In this document: piece after piece, positions 21,022 to 30,700 of the stretch
Layout of the letters: each line of letters begins with the position of its first letter
Numbering within the stretch: position 1 is the first letter of the stretch
Assembly (NCBI RefSeq): GCF_900104555.1
Contig: NZ_FNJU01000020.1
Coordinates: 1 to 56,000 of the forward strand
DNA: 56,000 nucleotides
Direction of reading: 5' to 3'
From: Litchfieldia salsa
GTDB taxonomy: Bacteria > Bacillota > Bacilli > Bacillales > Bacillaceae_L
The notes under the pieces: model-generated
What the model was told of the DNA's origin: nothing
Seen by the model: the letters and a program-made list of their open reading frames with translations, nothing else
Database searches by the model: none
Program-made: the position numbers and the translations under genes

Positions 21022-21098
21022 TGGTAGCGGCGGAGGGAGTCGAACCCACGACCTCACGGGTATGAACCGTACGCTCTAGCCAGCTGAGCTACACCGCC
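21022..21098 (-). tRNA. trnM: tRNA-Met (anticodon CAU), elongator type
   Basis: 77 nt including an encoded CCA. The 5' GGCGGTG pairs with the CGCCGC side of the acceptor stem; anticodon loop TTCATAC with CAT. It begins with a normal G-C pair and lacks the initiator CGCGGGG 5' end, so it is the elongator tRNA-Met. Same position as trnSL-Met1 of B. subtilis, next to tRNA-Glu. Confidence 0.96.
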
Positions 21099-21140
21099 AA
21101 GGAAATGTCGATCAATATGATTTCTCAAATCACAAAATCT

Positions 21141-21169
21141 ATCATACATTTTGATTGTACATCCGTCAA
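21141..21169 (-). promoter_or_regulatory. Sigma-A promoter of the tRNA-Met/tRNA-Glu pair
   Basis: Minus-strand -35 TTGACG (21164-21169), 17-bp spacer, -10 TATGAT (21141-21146). It lies between the yabR terminator and tRNA-Met, so the tRNAs form their own transcription unit. Confidence 0.85.
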
Positions 21170-21244
21170 TATAAACTACTAAACACAGAATAATTAAATT
21201 ATTAGCATCGTAAACAACTAGATTTTCGTTAAAAAAAGAGCATT

Positions 21245-21276
21245 TAAAAAAGCACCCCATCCTGGATAGGGTGCTT
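21245..21276 (-). terminator. Terminator of yabR
   Basis: Minus-strand stem AGCACCC / GGGTGCT around an 11-nt loop, followed by six U residues. It ends the divIC-yabR region upstream of the tRNA promoter. Confidence 0.9.
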
Positions 21277-21312
21277 TAAATCTATAAAAAAGAATGAATA
21301 TTTGCAGCAAGT

Positions 21313-21729
21313 TTAACCTCTTTTGGCTCCTCGGCCACCTCTTTTTGATTCCGTATGACGCTTGAGGGAAGATAATCGTTCTTCACTATCTTTTAAAAAC
21401 CGATTCATCTTTTGTTCGAAGTTTTCCTTGGGACGTTGGTCATGATTACTCTTGTTATGACCTCGAGGATTATTTGTCCGTGGTGGACGTGGTGTTTCTT
21501 TTGCCTTCTTAATTGATAAGCCAATCTTACCGTCTTTTTCCACGTTCATTACCTTTACTTCAACTTGATCTCCGACTTTTAAATGCTCATTAATATCTTT
21601 AACATAATTATCTGCAACCTCACTAATATGAACAAGTCCCGTTGAGCCTCCAGGCAATTCCACAAACGCACCGAAATTAGTAATACCTGTTACTTTCCCT
21701 TGTAACTTGCTGCCTACTTCGATTGACAT
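21313..21729 (-). CDS. yabR: S1 RNA-binding domain protein YabR
   Basis: General RNA-binding protein of the polynucleotide phosphorylase S1 type; exact role unknown. The 138-aa product is one S1 domain at about 4-73 (GSKLQGKVTGITNFGAFVEL, GLVHISEVADNYV, VKVMNVEKDGKIGLS) followed by a basic, Pro/Arg-rich tail likely to bind RNA. Relatives start MSIEVGSKL, which fixes the start at 21729; an AAGGAGG stands 12 nt upstream across an A/T run, a rather long spacing. Twelve more upstream codons are open but not conserved. Confidence 0.9.
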   Translation of the reverse strand: MSIEVGSKLQGKVTGITNFGAFVELPGGSTGLVHISEVADNYVKDINEHLKVGDQVEVKVMNVEKDGKIGLSIKKAKETPRPPRTNNPRGHNKSNHDQRPKENFEQKMNRFLKDSEERLSSLKRHTESKRGGRGAKRG

Positions 21730-21799
21730 AAAAAAAATGCTCCTCCTTAAGATATAAAAAATCACTTACTTACATTATACAAAAATGGAAAAACGAGTG

Positions 21800-22183
21800 T
21801 CAATTTGACGTGGAGTCGTCCGCAATCTTGAATATGATCTCTCCTTCTTTTGAAAGAAAATAGTCTTTTCTCGCAATTTTTGCAATGTACTCATCATCAT
21901 CAAGCTTAATGATTTCCTCTTCTAACATTACTTGTTGTTCCTTAAGACTAGCAACCTCTTTCTCTAGTTCAAGTTTCACAAGTCGATTTTCTTCAATTTT
22001 ACTATTTTGCGATATTAGTGTTGAAACAAACCCATAAGTAATTAACAATCCAAGGACGGTGAAAGCGATGAGTCGACGAAATAATCCACGGCGTTTTCTA
22101 GCAATTGCTTCTTCCTGTTTGTTATGTGCATTGATGTAATTTGATTGTAGTTGTGCGAGATTTCCTTTTTGTGATGCACTCAT
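21800..22183 (-). CDS. divIC: Cell-division protein DivIC (FtsB-like)
   Basis: Bitopic septal protein that forms a complex with FtsL and DivIB in the divisome. The 127-aa protein has a basic cytoplasmic N-terminus, one membrane helix at about 36-56 and an external leucine-zipper coiled coil at about 60-92, then the conserved KIARKDYFLSKEGEIIFKI segment. It lies between yabQ and yabR as in B. subtilis. The yabP-yabQ-divIC order ties division to sporulation genes. Confidence 0.94.
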   Translation of the reverse strand: MSASQKGNLAQLQSNYINAHNKQEEAIARKRRGLFRRLIAFTVLGLLITYGFVSTLISQNSKIEENRLVKLELEKEVASLKEQQVMLEEEIIKLDDDEYIAKIARKDYFLSKEGEIIFKIADDSTSN

Positions 22184-22198
22184 CGAGCTTATGCCCCC

Positions 22199-22834
22199 TT
22201 AAGACTTTCTGATCTTTTTCCATAGTTTATGAATGATATGTTTCATATTCTGTAACTTTTGATTAATTCCTGCAAATTTATAGAAATATTTTTCTAAAAC
22301 TCTTCTTATTTTAATCGGAATAAGCTTCCAGAGCAATAGACCAATCCATTTAAATGGTGCAAATATAATTTTTAGAATAATGATCATTGCTTTAAGTAAA
22401 AAATTTGCTAGGATTACTATGAAATTGAAAATACCTAATAGCAGGACAATAATAGACTGAACCATTCCCCTAATTGGCCTTATGATTACAAGACGAAATG
22501 CCTTTTCAAGAAAACGATATGTTCCTACCATAAATTGTATAAACACTTCTAGACCCCTATTATACCACCCTTTAAGAATACTTTGGTATGCTGCATATCC
22601 ACATACTAGGGCAATAAATACATAAAAACGTAGCTCTCCTTCATTCACTAAAAGCAATGTATAAAAAATGATCAGTCCTTGAAAAAGCCAAAATAATAGA
22701 TCATTGATGAAAATTACCCAATGTGCACGCTTTGGTCGCTTTAAAAAGCGACCATACGTGTCAAGTGCAGCTCCTAACCAGCTACCCATACCAACCATTG
22801 CCAACATCGTATAGAACTGGGTAGTTAAACTCAT
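22199..22834 (-). CDS. yabQ: Spore cortex protein YabQ, polytopic membrane protein
   Basis: In B. subtilis needed for spore cortex formation and located in the outer forespore membrane. The 211-aa product has several hydrophobic segments (about 3-22, 38-62, 66-85, and 125-150) separated by basic loops, and a lysine-rich C-terminal tail. The start overlaps the yabP stop by 4 nt (ATGA type), so they are translated together. No enzyme motif is visible. Confidence 0.9.
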   Translation of the reverse strand: MSLTTQFYTMLAMVGMGSWLGAALDTYGRFLKRPKRAHWVIFINDLLFWLFQGLIIFYTLLLVNEGELRFYVFIALVCGYAAYQSILKGWYNRGLEVFIQFMVGTYRFLEKAFRLVIIRPIRGMVQSIIVLLLGIFNFIVILANFLLKAMIIILKIIFAPFKWIGLLLWKLIPIKIRRVLEKYFYKFAGINQKLQNMKHIIHKLWKKIRKS

Positions 22835-23136
22835 TTAAACAGCTTGCTAAAGAATCCTTTAGCCTTCTCCGCATGCTGTTCGTCTAGGTAGCTGATATCA
22901 TATACTTTCCCTTTTATAGAGACGATTCCTTTTTCCACATCTAAGTTTTTCATTTGTAAATTTTGACCTCGGATCGCCAAGAAACCCATCACTGTTTCTA
23001 ACAAAAATTCTTCATTATCAAAGCTTTCTACTTGCTTAACACCCGTGATATCTAGAACTCTTCTACCCCTCATTACCACATCATGTTCTTGTACAGTCCC
23101 TTTGTTAGAAGATCCAGCTTCGTAGTACTGATTCAT
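22831..23136 (-). CDS. yabP: Sporulation protein YabP
   Basis: YabP-family protein (the family of YqfC), required for normal sporulation in the mother cell in B. subtilis. The 101-aa product is soluble, with the conserved VMRGRRVLDITGVKQVESFDNEEFLL-type beta-rich core and a C-terminal KAKGFFSKLF. Three possible starts lie within six codons; the ATG at 23136 has GGGGG at 6-nt spacing and gives MNQYYEAG, so I chose it. It sits upstream of yabQ in a 4-nt overlap. Confidence 0.88.
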   Translation of the reverse strand: MNQYYEAGSSNKGTVQEHDVVMRGRRVLDITGVKQVESFDNEEFLLETVMGFLAIRGQNLQMKNLDVEKGIVSIKGKVYDISYLDEQHAEKAKGFFSKLFK

Positions 23137-23261
23137 ATTCATCCCCCACATATCTTTTATGAGTGGTCATTAGAGTGCCCCATTCAATAGTCTTTGTAAG
23201 ACATCTCATCACTCATTTTAGTATATATTTATGTGGATACAGGATTATTTAGAACAAGCCT

Positions 23262-23522
23262 TTATTCTCCAACCTTCTCTTCTCTAAGAATTGTAAACAT
23301 GTTTTGAGCATCTTCTTTCTTAGTGGATTCTTGAAGTTCATTAATCTTTGCAACGACAATCTTTTGCCCAAATTTAATTGATAATTCATCTCCAACCTTC
23401 ACATTTGTACTTGCTTTTGCAGCAATCCCATTAATGGAAATTCTCCCTTGATCTGCAACCTCTTTTGCTAATGTGCGACGTTTAATTAGCCGAGAAATCT
23501 TTAAAAATTTGTCTAATCTCAT
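23262..23522 (-). CDS. rqcP: Ribosome quality-control factor RqcP, S4 domain
   Basis: Small S4-domain protein (YabO, Hsp15-like) that binds stalled 50S subunits and helps RqcH add alanine tails. The 86-aa product is an S4 domain: MRLDKFLKISRLIKRR, QGRISINGIAAK, and VGDELSIKFG. The start at 23522 matches the family N-terminus and the 86-aa length; seven upstream codons are open but not conserved. It follows yabN by about 24 nt. Confidence 0.93.
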   Translation of the reverse strand: MRLDKFLKISRLIKRRTLAKEVADQGRISINGIAAKASTNVKVGDELSIKFGQKIVVAKINELQESTKKEDAQNMFTILREEKVGE

Positions 23523-23546
23523 TATGATCACTTCTCTTTCCATAAG

Positions 23547-25019
23547 TTAAAGGCCCTTTTGTTTAGCCTCATTCCATATCCCATCAAGCTCATCAAGTGT
23601 CATATTCTCCATTTCTTTTTCCATGGATTGAACTTTCTGCTCGATATATAAAAATCTTCGATAAAACTTATCATTTGTCATGATGATTGCTTCTTCTGGG
23701 TCAATTTCATAGAACCTTGCTACATTTACAAGCGCAAATAAAATATCTCCAAATTCAGAAATCATTCGTTTCTTCTGATCCTCATGTTTTCCCTGAATAG
23801 CTTCTTTAAATTCTTCTATCTCTTCTTTTACCTTCGCCCACATTGGATCAATTTCCTGCCAGTCAAAACCAACTTTTCCTGCTATTTTTTGATATTTAAA
23901 TGCTTTCATTAGTCCTGTAAAGCTTTTTGGTACATGATCAAGGATTGATTCAGCCTTCTGTTCACCCTTCTCACCTTTTTTAATTTCTTCCCAATTCTTC
24001 ACAACAGCATCTGCATCTTCTGCAATCACATCACTAAAAACATGAGGATGTCTGCGTATCATCTTTTCTGTCACAGTTTTAATGACATCGTTGATGGAGA
24101 AATATCCCTCATCCTCTCCGATTTGTGCGTGAAGTACAACCTGTAACAGAACATCTCCTAATTCTTCCACCATATGTGCATCATCTTCATTATCAATTGC
24201 TTCTAATAATTCATAAGCTTCTTCCAGAAGGTATTTTTTAAGAGATTCATGGGTTTGTTTTTGATCCCATGGACACCCACCTGGACCTCTTAACGATGCA
24301 ATAACCTTTTTAAAGGTTCTAAAATCATGGGATAAAACATTCGTATCTTTAACAGGAGGAACATAAATACTTGTTAGATTACTTAGTTCGATCCCTCGAT
24401 CTAATTCATACAAAGGTACCTTATTGATGACCTCATCCTTACTTCCAACAGCTGTGACGATAAAGACCTCATAATCATCAGGTAATTGTTCCATTAATGT
24501 TAGTTTGACATGCGAGGCAACCATCCCATCATACACCTGACATATAATGATATGCTGTGTCAGCTGCAATTCGTCATATTCAAAGGTGAGTCCATCAAGA
24601 AATTGAAATCCTTCAATTGGATCAACCTGTAATGAAGTAAATAATGGGTCTATAAAGCTTTGTCCACCCTCTACTTCTACTAAGAAGTGAGAGTCCTTCT
24701 CCTTGCTAATTAGGAGTTGCACTGTTTTCTCAGCCACAAACGGGTGTCCTGGAACCGCAAAGATGATGTCCTTTGTTCTGGCTTCTTCAATTAATCTAGC
24801 CACAATCTCTTCATATACATCCAGAAATTGATCATTGCCCTCATAGATATGGTCATAGGATTTATACACTAGGCCCTCTTGCTCTAATTCATAAATAACG
24901 GGATGTTCTTTCGTTCGTAAAAAAAGATGTTCTGCATTCATAAGTCTCTTATAGATGCCAAATGGCAGTTGGTTTAGGTCACCTGCCCCAAGGCCAACAA
25001 TTGTTATTCGATGTTTCAT
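23547..25019 (-). CDS. yabN: Fused tetrapyrrole methylase-like / MazG pyrophosphohydrolase YabN
   Basis: Two-domain protein. The N-terminal part (about 1-215) is a tetrapyrrole (corrin/porphyrin) methylase-like domain beginning ITIVGLGAGDLNQLP. The C-terminal part (about 225-490) has two MazG repeats with GGCPWDQKQTHESLKKYLLEEAYELLEA-type and EEIEEFKEA-EFGDILFALVN metal-binding glutamates. MazG hydrolyses non-canonical or stress-related NTPs; the role of the methylase half is unknown. 490 aa, the usual fused length in Bacillus. Nine nucleotides after yabM. Confidence 0.93.
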   Translation of the reverse strand: MKHRITIVGLGAGDLNQLPFGIYKRLMNAEHLFLRTKEHPVIYELEQEGLVYKSYDHIYEGNDQFLDVYEEIVARLIEEARTKDIIFAVPGHPFVAEKTVQLLISKEKDSHFLVEVEGGQSFIDPLFTSLQVDPIEGFQFLDGLTFEYDELQLTQHIIICQVYDGMVASHVKLTLMEQLPDDYEVFIVTAVGSKDEVINKVPLYELDRGIELSNLTSIYVPPVKDTNVLSHDFRTFKKVIASLRGPGGCPWDQKQTHESLKKYLLEEAYELLEAIDNEDDAHMVEELGDVLLQVVLHAQIGEDEGYFSINDVIKTVTEKMIRRHPHVFSDVIAEDADAVVKNWEEIKKGEKGEQKAESILDHVPKSFTGLMKAFKYQKIAGKVGFDWQEIDPMWAKVKEEIEEFKEAIQGKHEDQKKRMISEFGDILFALVNVARFYEIDPEEAIIMTNDKFYRRFLYIEQKVQSMEKEMENMTLDELDGIWNEAKQKGL

Positions 25020-25028
25020 ATGTACCTC

Positions 25029-26630
25029 CTACTTTCTAAATGAAATAAGCTTTTCTCCCATCGGAATAATTGAGAGCTCTTCATCAGTAAATACTTTTCC
25101 TTTATAAATTGCTATGATATATACGATACCACCAAGGATTACGCCAGAAATTGAACTAAATGTTGCTAGTAAACGTGATTCGTACGGTTCAAAGAACATG
25201 AAAGACAATATGAAGTAATAGCCCTTTATCGTTAAAAACATAATAAAAGCTGAGACAATTATTTTAAAAAGGGGCTGATATGTAATGAATTGCACTGAAA
25301 CTTTCCATCTTAATACCATCCAATGTAGGAGAGCGATAACAAGAAACGCAAGTACAGTTGCTAATGCAGCCCCCATTGATTGATATGTTGGAATAAGAAT
25401 TGTATTTAACCACCATTTTACACATAACCCACCTAAAACAATCACTGCAGATATTCCAGGATATCCTAAGCCTTGTAATATAGGTGAGATCGTTAAAGCT
25501 AGAGATGTGAAGATGATGGAAAAGGATAATAAAAATAATACCCCTGTGCCAGAACGATCCTGAAATAGCATGATATTGGTTGGTTCAATAATACAAGCTA
25601 AACCAACAGCTGCCCCTATTCCCACCATTAGGCTTAATCGAATCGAGAGGTTTACTTTTTTATTAATAAAATTTTCATCCCTTCTTTTCTTCGCACTTGA
25701 GATTAATGGAACAAGAGCGAGAGACAAAGAAGTCGCTACAACAGTACCGAGTTGAATTAAAGGCTGACCACGATCATATATTCCTTTCATTTGCTTTGCT
25801 GCCGTTTCAGCTAAACCACTAGATAACAACAAAGAGTATAATGAAAAAGAGTCAATCAATTGAATTAAAATGAGAATAAGTCCACTTATACATATTGTAA
25901 ATCCTTGTCCAAGTAATAACCTAACAACTTCAAAACTAGATATTGTCGATGTAATTTGTTCTGTTTCTTTGCGTTTTTTCGTACGTAAAACAAAATATAC
26001 TAAAATAAAGATTGCGGCAAATCCACCTGTTATCGAACCGAAAATTGCTCCTGCGCCTGCAATATAGACACTGTATCCTTCACTTAATAACAAGTAAGAA
26101 AGAAACAGAATGGTACAAACCCTAATCATCTGCTCTGTTACCTGTGAAAGCGCAGTGGGAGTCATCGTGCTTTTCCCTTGGAAATAACCACGTAATACTG
26201 AAAGAATTGGAAGAAGCAAAAACGAAAATGAAACGACCTTTATTAAAACGACTAAATCAGGATCTCCCATAAAGAGAGCAATTTTAGTAGCACCTAAATA
26301 TAGGATTAGAAAAAGAAATAGTCCGATTATTGTCAGTATGTAAAATGAAGTTATTAGTATTTTATTAATTCCAGCATAGTCCTGTTGTTCATCTTTCTCT
26401 GCAATGATTTTGGAGATCACCACAGGAAATCCATATGTAGAAAGCACAATAGCAATGCCGTTAATTGGATAAACCTGTTGATAGATATAGAAACCGATAT
26501 CTCCTGCAATATTCTGATAGGGTATCCGATAAAATGCGCTGAGTATTTTTATAAACAGTCCCGCTATGGTTAAAATAAATGCACCTTCCCATAACTTCTG
26601 TCTTATAGTTCGATTATTATTATCTTCCAT
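25029..26630 (-). CDS. yabM: Polysaccharide transporter / MOP-family flippase YabM
   Basis: Member of the SpoVB/MurJ-like branch of the MOP exporter superfamily, predicted to flip lipid-linked glycans. The 533-aa product has about 14 hydrophobic helices with the RQKLWEGAFILTIAG start and YRIPYQNIAGDIGFYIYQQVYPI segment typical of SpoVB-type proteins. The start is put at 26630, where AAGGAG stands at 6-nt spacing; the GTG five codons upstream overlaps the ribosome site. First gene of the yabM-yabN-rqcP run. The substrate is not known. Confidence 0.9.
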   Translation of the reverse strand: MEDNNNRTIRQKLWEGAFILTIAGLFIKILSAFYRIPYQNIAGDIGFYIYQQVYPINGIAIVLSTYGFPVVISKIIAEKDEQQDYAGINKILITSFYILTIIGLFLFLILYLGATKIALFMGDPDLVVLIKVVSFSFLLLPILSVLRGYFQGKSTMTPTALSQVTEQMIRVCTILFLSYLLLSEGYSVYIAGAGAIFGSITGGFAAIFILVYFVLRTKKRKETEQITSTISSFEVVRLLLGQGFTICISGLILILIQLIDSFSLYSLLLSSGLAETAAKQMKGIYDRGQPLIQLGTVVATSLSLALVPLISSAKKRRDENFINKKVNLSIRLSLMVGIGAAVGLACIIEPTNIMLFQDRSGTGVLFLLSFSIIFTSLALTISPILQGLGYPGISAVIVLGGLCVKWWLNTILIPTYQSMGAALATVLAFLVIALLHWMVLRWKVSVQFITYQPLFKIIVSAFIMFLTIKGYYFILSFMFFEPYESRLLATFSSISGVILGGIVYIIAIYKGKVFTDEELSIIPMGEKLISFRK

Positions 26631-26704
26631 ACCCATCTCCTTCACCCACTAATATCCCAAGTATTATACCATAACCATCCTTTCATTTAGTGTCTTATTC
26701 CACA

Positions 26705-26734
26705 CAAAAAGGTAGCATGACTGCTACCTTTTTA
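26705..26734 (-). terminator. Terminator after spoVT
   Basis: Perfect 11-bp stem AAAAAGGTAGC / GCTACCTTTTT with a 6-nt loop, between spoVT and yabM. The A/U-rich base gives U-tails on both strands, but only minus-strand genes are present. Confidence 0.92.
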
Positions 26735-26747
26735 AAATTAACCCTTA

Positions 26748-27284
26748 TTATTGTTCCATTTGGCGAGCTAAAAAGCCTGCTGCTGTTTCGACTGCTTTCT
26801 GCTCTACTTCTCCAAGTGTTTTATCCTTAGATAAAATCACTACTGCACCGATTGGATCACCATTTGCTACAATTGGTGCAATCGTATAAGAAGAAATCGT
26901 TTCTTCATTTCCATCAACGATAGCTACTTCTCTTTCACCAACTTCAAGTAATGAACTACGGTCTTCCATTGATTTCTCAATGACTTCGCTAATATTTTTA
27001 CTTAAATAGTCTTTTTTAGATCCACCAGCCACTGCTATAAAGTGATCTCGATCACATATTAGGATTGTTTGACCCAGACTATCATATAATGCTTCCGCAT
27101 ATTCTTTTGCAAAATCACTTAATTCACTGATTGGTGAGTATTTCTTCAGAATTACTTCACCATCTCTGTCTACAAATATTTCTAGTGGGTCTCCTTCTCT
27201 AATACGCAAGGTTCTACGGATTTCCTTCGGGATGACTACTCGACCTAAATCATCAATTCGACGAACAATTCCAGTTGCTTTCAT
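26748..27284 (-). CDS. spoVT: Stage V sporulation regulator SpoVT
   Basis: AbrB-family regulator of sigma-G-dependent forespore genes. The 178-aa protein has an N-terminal AbrB-type swapped-hairpin DNA-binding domain (MKATGIVRRIDDLGRVVIPKEIRR, 1-50) and a C-terminal GAF-like domain (ILICDRDHFIAVAGG, IGAVVILSKD) thought to bind a small signal. GTGAGG precedes the ATG. In B. subtilis it is transcribed by sigma-G; I could not identify that promoter here with confidence. Confidence 0.97.
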   Translation of the reverse strand: MKATGIVRRIDDLGRVVIPKEIRRTLRIREGDPLEIFVDRDGEVILKKYSPISELSDFAKEYAEALYDSLGQTILICDRDHFIAVAGGSKKDYLSKNISEVIEKSMEDRSSLLEVGEREVAIVDGNEETISSYTIAPIVANGDPIGAVVILSKDKTLGEVEQKAVETAAGFLARQMEQ

Positions 27285-27535
27285 TCTTAAGTTGCCTCAC
27301 TTTCATCTGATGATTAAAATTTTACGGTGATTGTATTTATGTCTTGCTTTTGAATAAATCACCATTTGCTGTGATGTGTTTAGTATCCTTCACACGCAAA
27401 GTTCTATTCATGATGAAAGCTTTTTTTTCTCTTTTAGTGAAAAAACCCCAATTTAAGAATAGCCAAAAGAAGAAATAATCATACCAAAAAAATTTTTCTT
27501 TTTTATATTCGTATAGATTATTTGCTGTTAAAGCC
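27285..27535. other. Intergenic region upstream of spoVT
   Basis: About 250 bp between spoVT and the palindromic element. It must hold the spoVT promoter; no convincing sigma-G site was found. It also contains a 24-codon open frame (27337-27411, minus, starting MNRTLRVKDTK) without a good ribosome site, and a weak AT-rich hairpin near 27420-27450. Confidence 0.4.
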
Positions 27536-27652
27536 GCAGGCTGAATACACTCCGCGTCCGGCGGGTGACCAGTGAGCCTCCTCGTCGCTAGGCTCCTGCG
27601 GGGTCTCACTTTGGCCACTGATCCCGCTGGAGTCTCCGTGTATTCAGCCTGC
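27536..27652. repeat. GC-rich 117-bp palindromic intergenic element
   Basis: Perfect 15-bp terminal inverted repeats (GCAGGCTGAATACAC at 27536-27550 and its complement at 27638-27652) enclose a GC-rich core with further pairing (GCGGG/CCCGC, AGTGAG/CTCACT) and a GAGCCTCCTCGTCGCT segment. In a local background of about 30% GC it stands out sharply. From memory, similar GTGAGCCTCCTCGTCGC...CTCCTGCGGGGTCTCAC palindromes are scattered in many Bacillaceae genomes; I could not check copies here. It may also stop transcription from mfd. Confidence 0.85.
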
Positions 27653-27741
27653 TTGTGTTACTACGGTTTCAATGTTTTACGTCTAAAATAACAAACTTTG
27701 AGAAAACTGCCTTTTTACAAGTTGATTTTCATCAAAAGACA

Positions 27742-30700
27742 TTAGGTCATTTTTACGTTTTCCTTTTTTACTTCAGCAAGCCCTTGTATCATTTTTTGTG
27801 AAACTTCGAGCCATTTGTCAGTACTAACACCCTTAAGATGAAGGACAATTTTAAGGCGACTTCCTTCCATTCCTAGACTAATCATGCGACCAAACTCATT
27901 ACTTAAAAGGAATAACTTCTGCCCATCAATAGTTTGGCTCCCTGCCTCAGAAATAAGAATCGTTATTTCTTGTTTATTCTGCTTAATGGATTCAACCTTC
28001 TCTATAGCCGCATATACCTTCATTTCAGCAATCTTAAACAGCAGTTCCACTTCTCTTGGATAGTCTCCAAATCGGTCGATCATCTCTTCTTTTAATTCTT
28101 CAATATCTTCAGTAGAGCTAATTGTTCTAAATCGCTTATACATCTCTATTTTCTGATGACCATCTGAAAGGTAAGCATCTGGGATATATGCATCGAGTTC
28201 TAAATCAATTTCAACGTTTATTTGTTTCTCAACCGTTCCATTTCCTCGTTTTTCTTCAATCGCCTCTTTTAACATTTGAGAATAGAGGTCAAATCCAACT
28301 GAGTCAATAAAACCGTGCTGTTGAGCACCTAGAATATTTCCTGCACCTCTTATTGATAAATCACGCATAGCAATCTTAAAACCAGAACCTAGTTCAGTAA
28401 ATTCTTTAATAGCCTGAAGTCTTCTTTCTGCAACCTCAGTTAGTACCTTATCCTTCCGATGAGTAAAGTAAGCATAAGCAATTCGATTTGATCGACCAAC
28501 TCTTCCTCTTAACTGATAAAGTTGCGATAAACCCATCCGGTCTGCATCATGGACAATTAAAGTATTTACATTCGGTATATCTACACCTGTTTCAATAATA
28601 GTAGTGGTCACTAACACATCATACTGGCCATCTAGGAAATTTAAAATCACAGATTCTAGTTCATTTTCTGTCATCTTCCCATGTGCATAAGCTACCCTTG
28701 CATCTGGAACGAGCATTGAAATTTCTTCAGCTTTTCTTTCAATATCCTCGACACGATTATAAAGGAAATACACTTGGCCATCTCTTGCAAGCTCCCGCTC
28801 AATCGCTTCGCGCACTAGTGCACCATTATATTCAACTACATAGGTTTGAACAGGATATCGATTCTCTGGTGGTGTTTCAATAACAGATAAATCACGAACA
28901 CCTAGCATGGACATATGTAAAGTACGTGGAATAGGTGTTGCTGTTAAAGTTAATACATCAATATTTGCTTTTAACTGTTTTATTTTTTCCTTATGTGTGA
29001 CACCAAACCGTTGTTCTTCATCAATTATAAGCAAACCTAAATCTCTAAATGTAATATCCTTAGAAAGAATTCGGTGTGTACCTATTACAATATCAACTGA
29101 AGAGGTGCCCAATCCTTTGATCACTTCATTTTGTTGCTTTCTCGAACGGAATCGACTTAAAAGCCCGATCTTTATTGGGAAATCCTGAAAACGTTCACGA
29201 ATGGTTTCATAATGTTGTTGTGCAAGAATCGTTGTTGGAACTAAGAAAGCTACTTGCTTACCATCCATGATTGCTTTAAATGCTGCCCTAATCGCAACTT
29301 CTGTTTTCCCATACCCAACGTCCCCACATAATAGACGATCCATTGGACGCTCATTCTCCATATCCTGCTTGATTTCATGGATAGATCTTATCTGATCTTC
29401 TGTTTCTTGATATGCAAATGCTGTTTCAAACTCACGTTGCATATCTCCATCAGGAGAATATGAGAATCCTTTGCTCGCCTCTCTCTCGGCATACAGTTTG
29501 ATTAAATCATCTGCAATATCTTGTACCGAGGATTCAACCTTTTTCTTAACCCTTTTCCAATCACTTCCACCGAGTTTGTAAATTTTCGGTTCTTTTCCTT
29601 CAGATCCAACATACTTCTGAACCTGGTCAATCTGCTCTACTGGAACATAGAGTTTATCGGTACCTTGATATCTAATATTTAAATAATCCTTATGAACACC
29701 GTTAATCTCTAGTGTTTCAATACCTAAGTATTTTCCGATCCCGTGGTTTACATGGACGACATGATCACCTATTTGGAGCTCAGAGTAACTTTTAATTCTT
29801 TCTGCATTAGAAAGTTTTTGCTTTCTTTTACTCTTCTTTAAGCGCTTCTTAAAGAGTTCCTCTTCTGTAATGACCGCTAACTTTTGAAGAGGTAATTCGA
29901 AACCATCATTTAAATCACCTAGAACGATATGGACTTTCCCATGAGTTAGTTCAGTATCGGTTCCAACCGTTACACCTTCTATTTCATAATCTTCCAATAC
30001 CGCTTGTAATTTTTTGACTCGATCCTCATTTGATCCTAAAAGTACAACGGCATGATTCCCTTTTTTCCATCGTTCAATTTCTGTCTTTAAAACATTCATT
30101 TGTCCATGAAAATTTTGCATTTGTTTACATGACAAATTTAGGATATTCTGCGGATTCGTGTGTGGGACATGTCGTAAAAACAAAGAAAAATAGATATATG
30201 GTTGTTTCGACTTTTGTATAAACGTAGTCATATCATGTGAAAAATTCATTCCTTGAATGACTTCACCCTCTTCAAGAAGGTTTGTATACCACTCAGCTTC
30301 CTCTTTATCTAAGTGATCAGACATTTCAAATATCCTACTAATCTCATCAAGGATAACTGCACCATTTTCAGGAATATAGTCTAGCAAACTAGCAGGCTTC
30401 TTATAAAAGAGGGAAATATACTTAAACATCTGTTGAAAGTGCTGCCCACTTTTAAGTAATTCCAGTTCGTGGTTTATATTCTCTACCAGTTGTTCTTTAA
30501 GGCTTTCATTCTTTAGCTTTTTTAAGCTCTTTGAAAGTCCCGCTTCTAACTGTTCAATTCCCTCTTCAATTTGATGCTTATCTAATAAAATCTCTGTAGC
30601 AGGTCCAATCATGATTGAACTTAATTTTTTCTTAGAACGTTGGTCCTCAAGGGAAAAAGTTCTAATTGAATCGATTTCTGTATCAAATAGTTCAATTCTT

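Noticed and set aside
21054-21260. 68-codon minus-strand frame ending in tRNA-Met
   Set aside because: It reads through a tRNA gene and its promoter; not coding.
27337-27618. 93-codon minus-strand frame between spoVT and mfd
   Set aside because: Its first third is a translation of the palindromic element and the middle is low-complexity AT-rich sequence; no ribosome site at the start.
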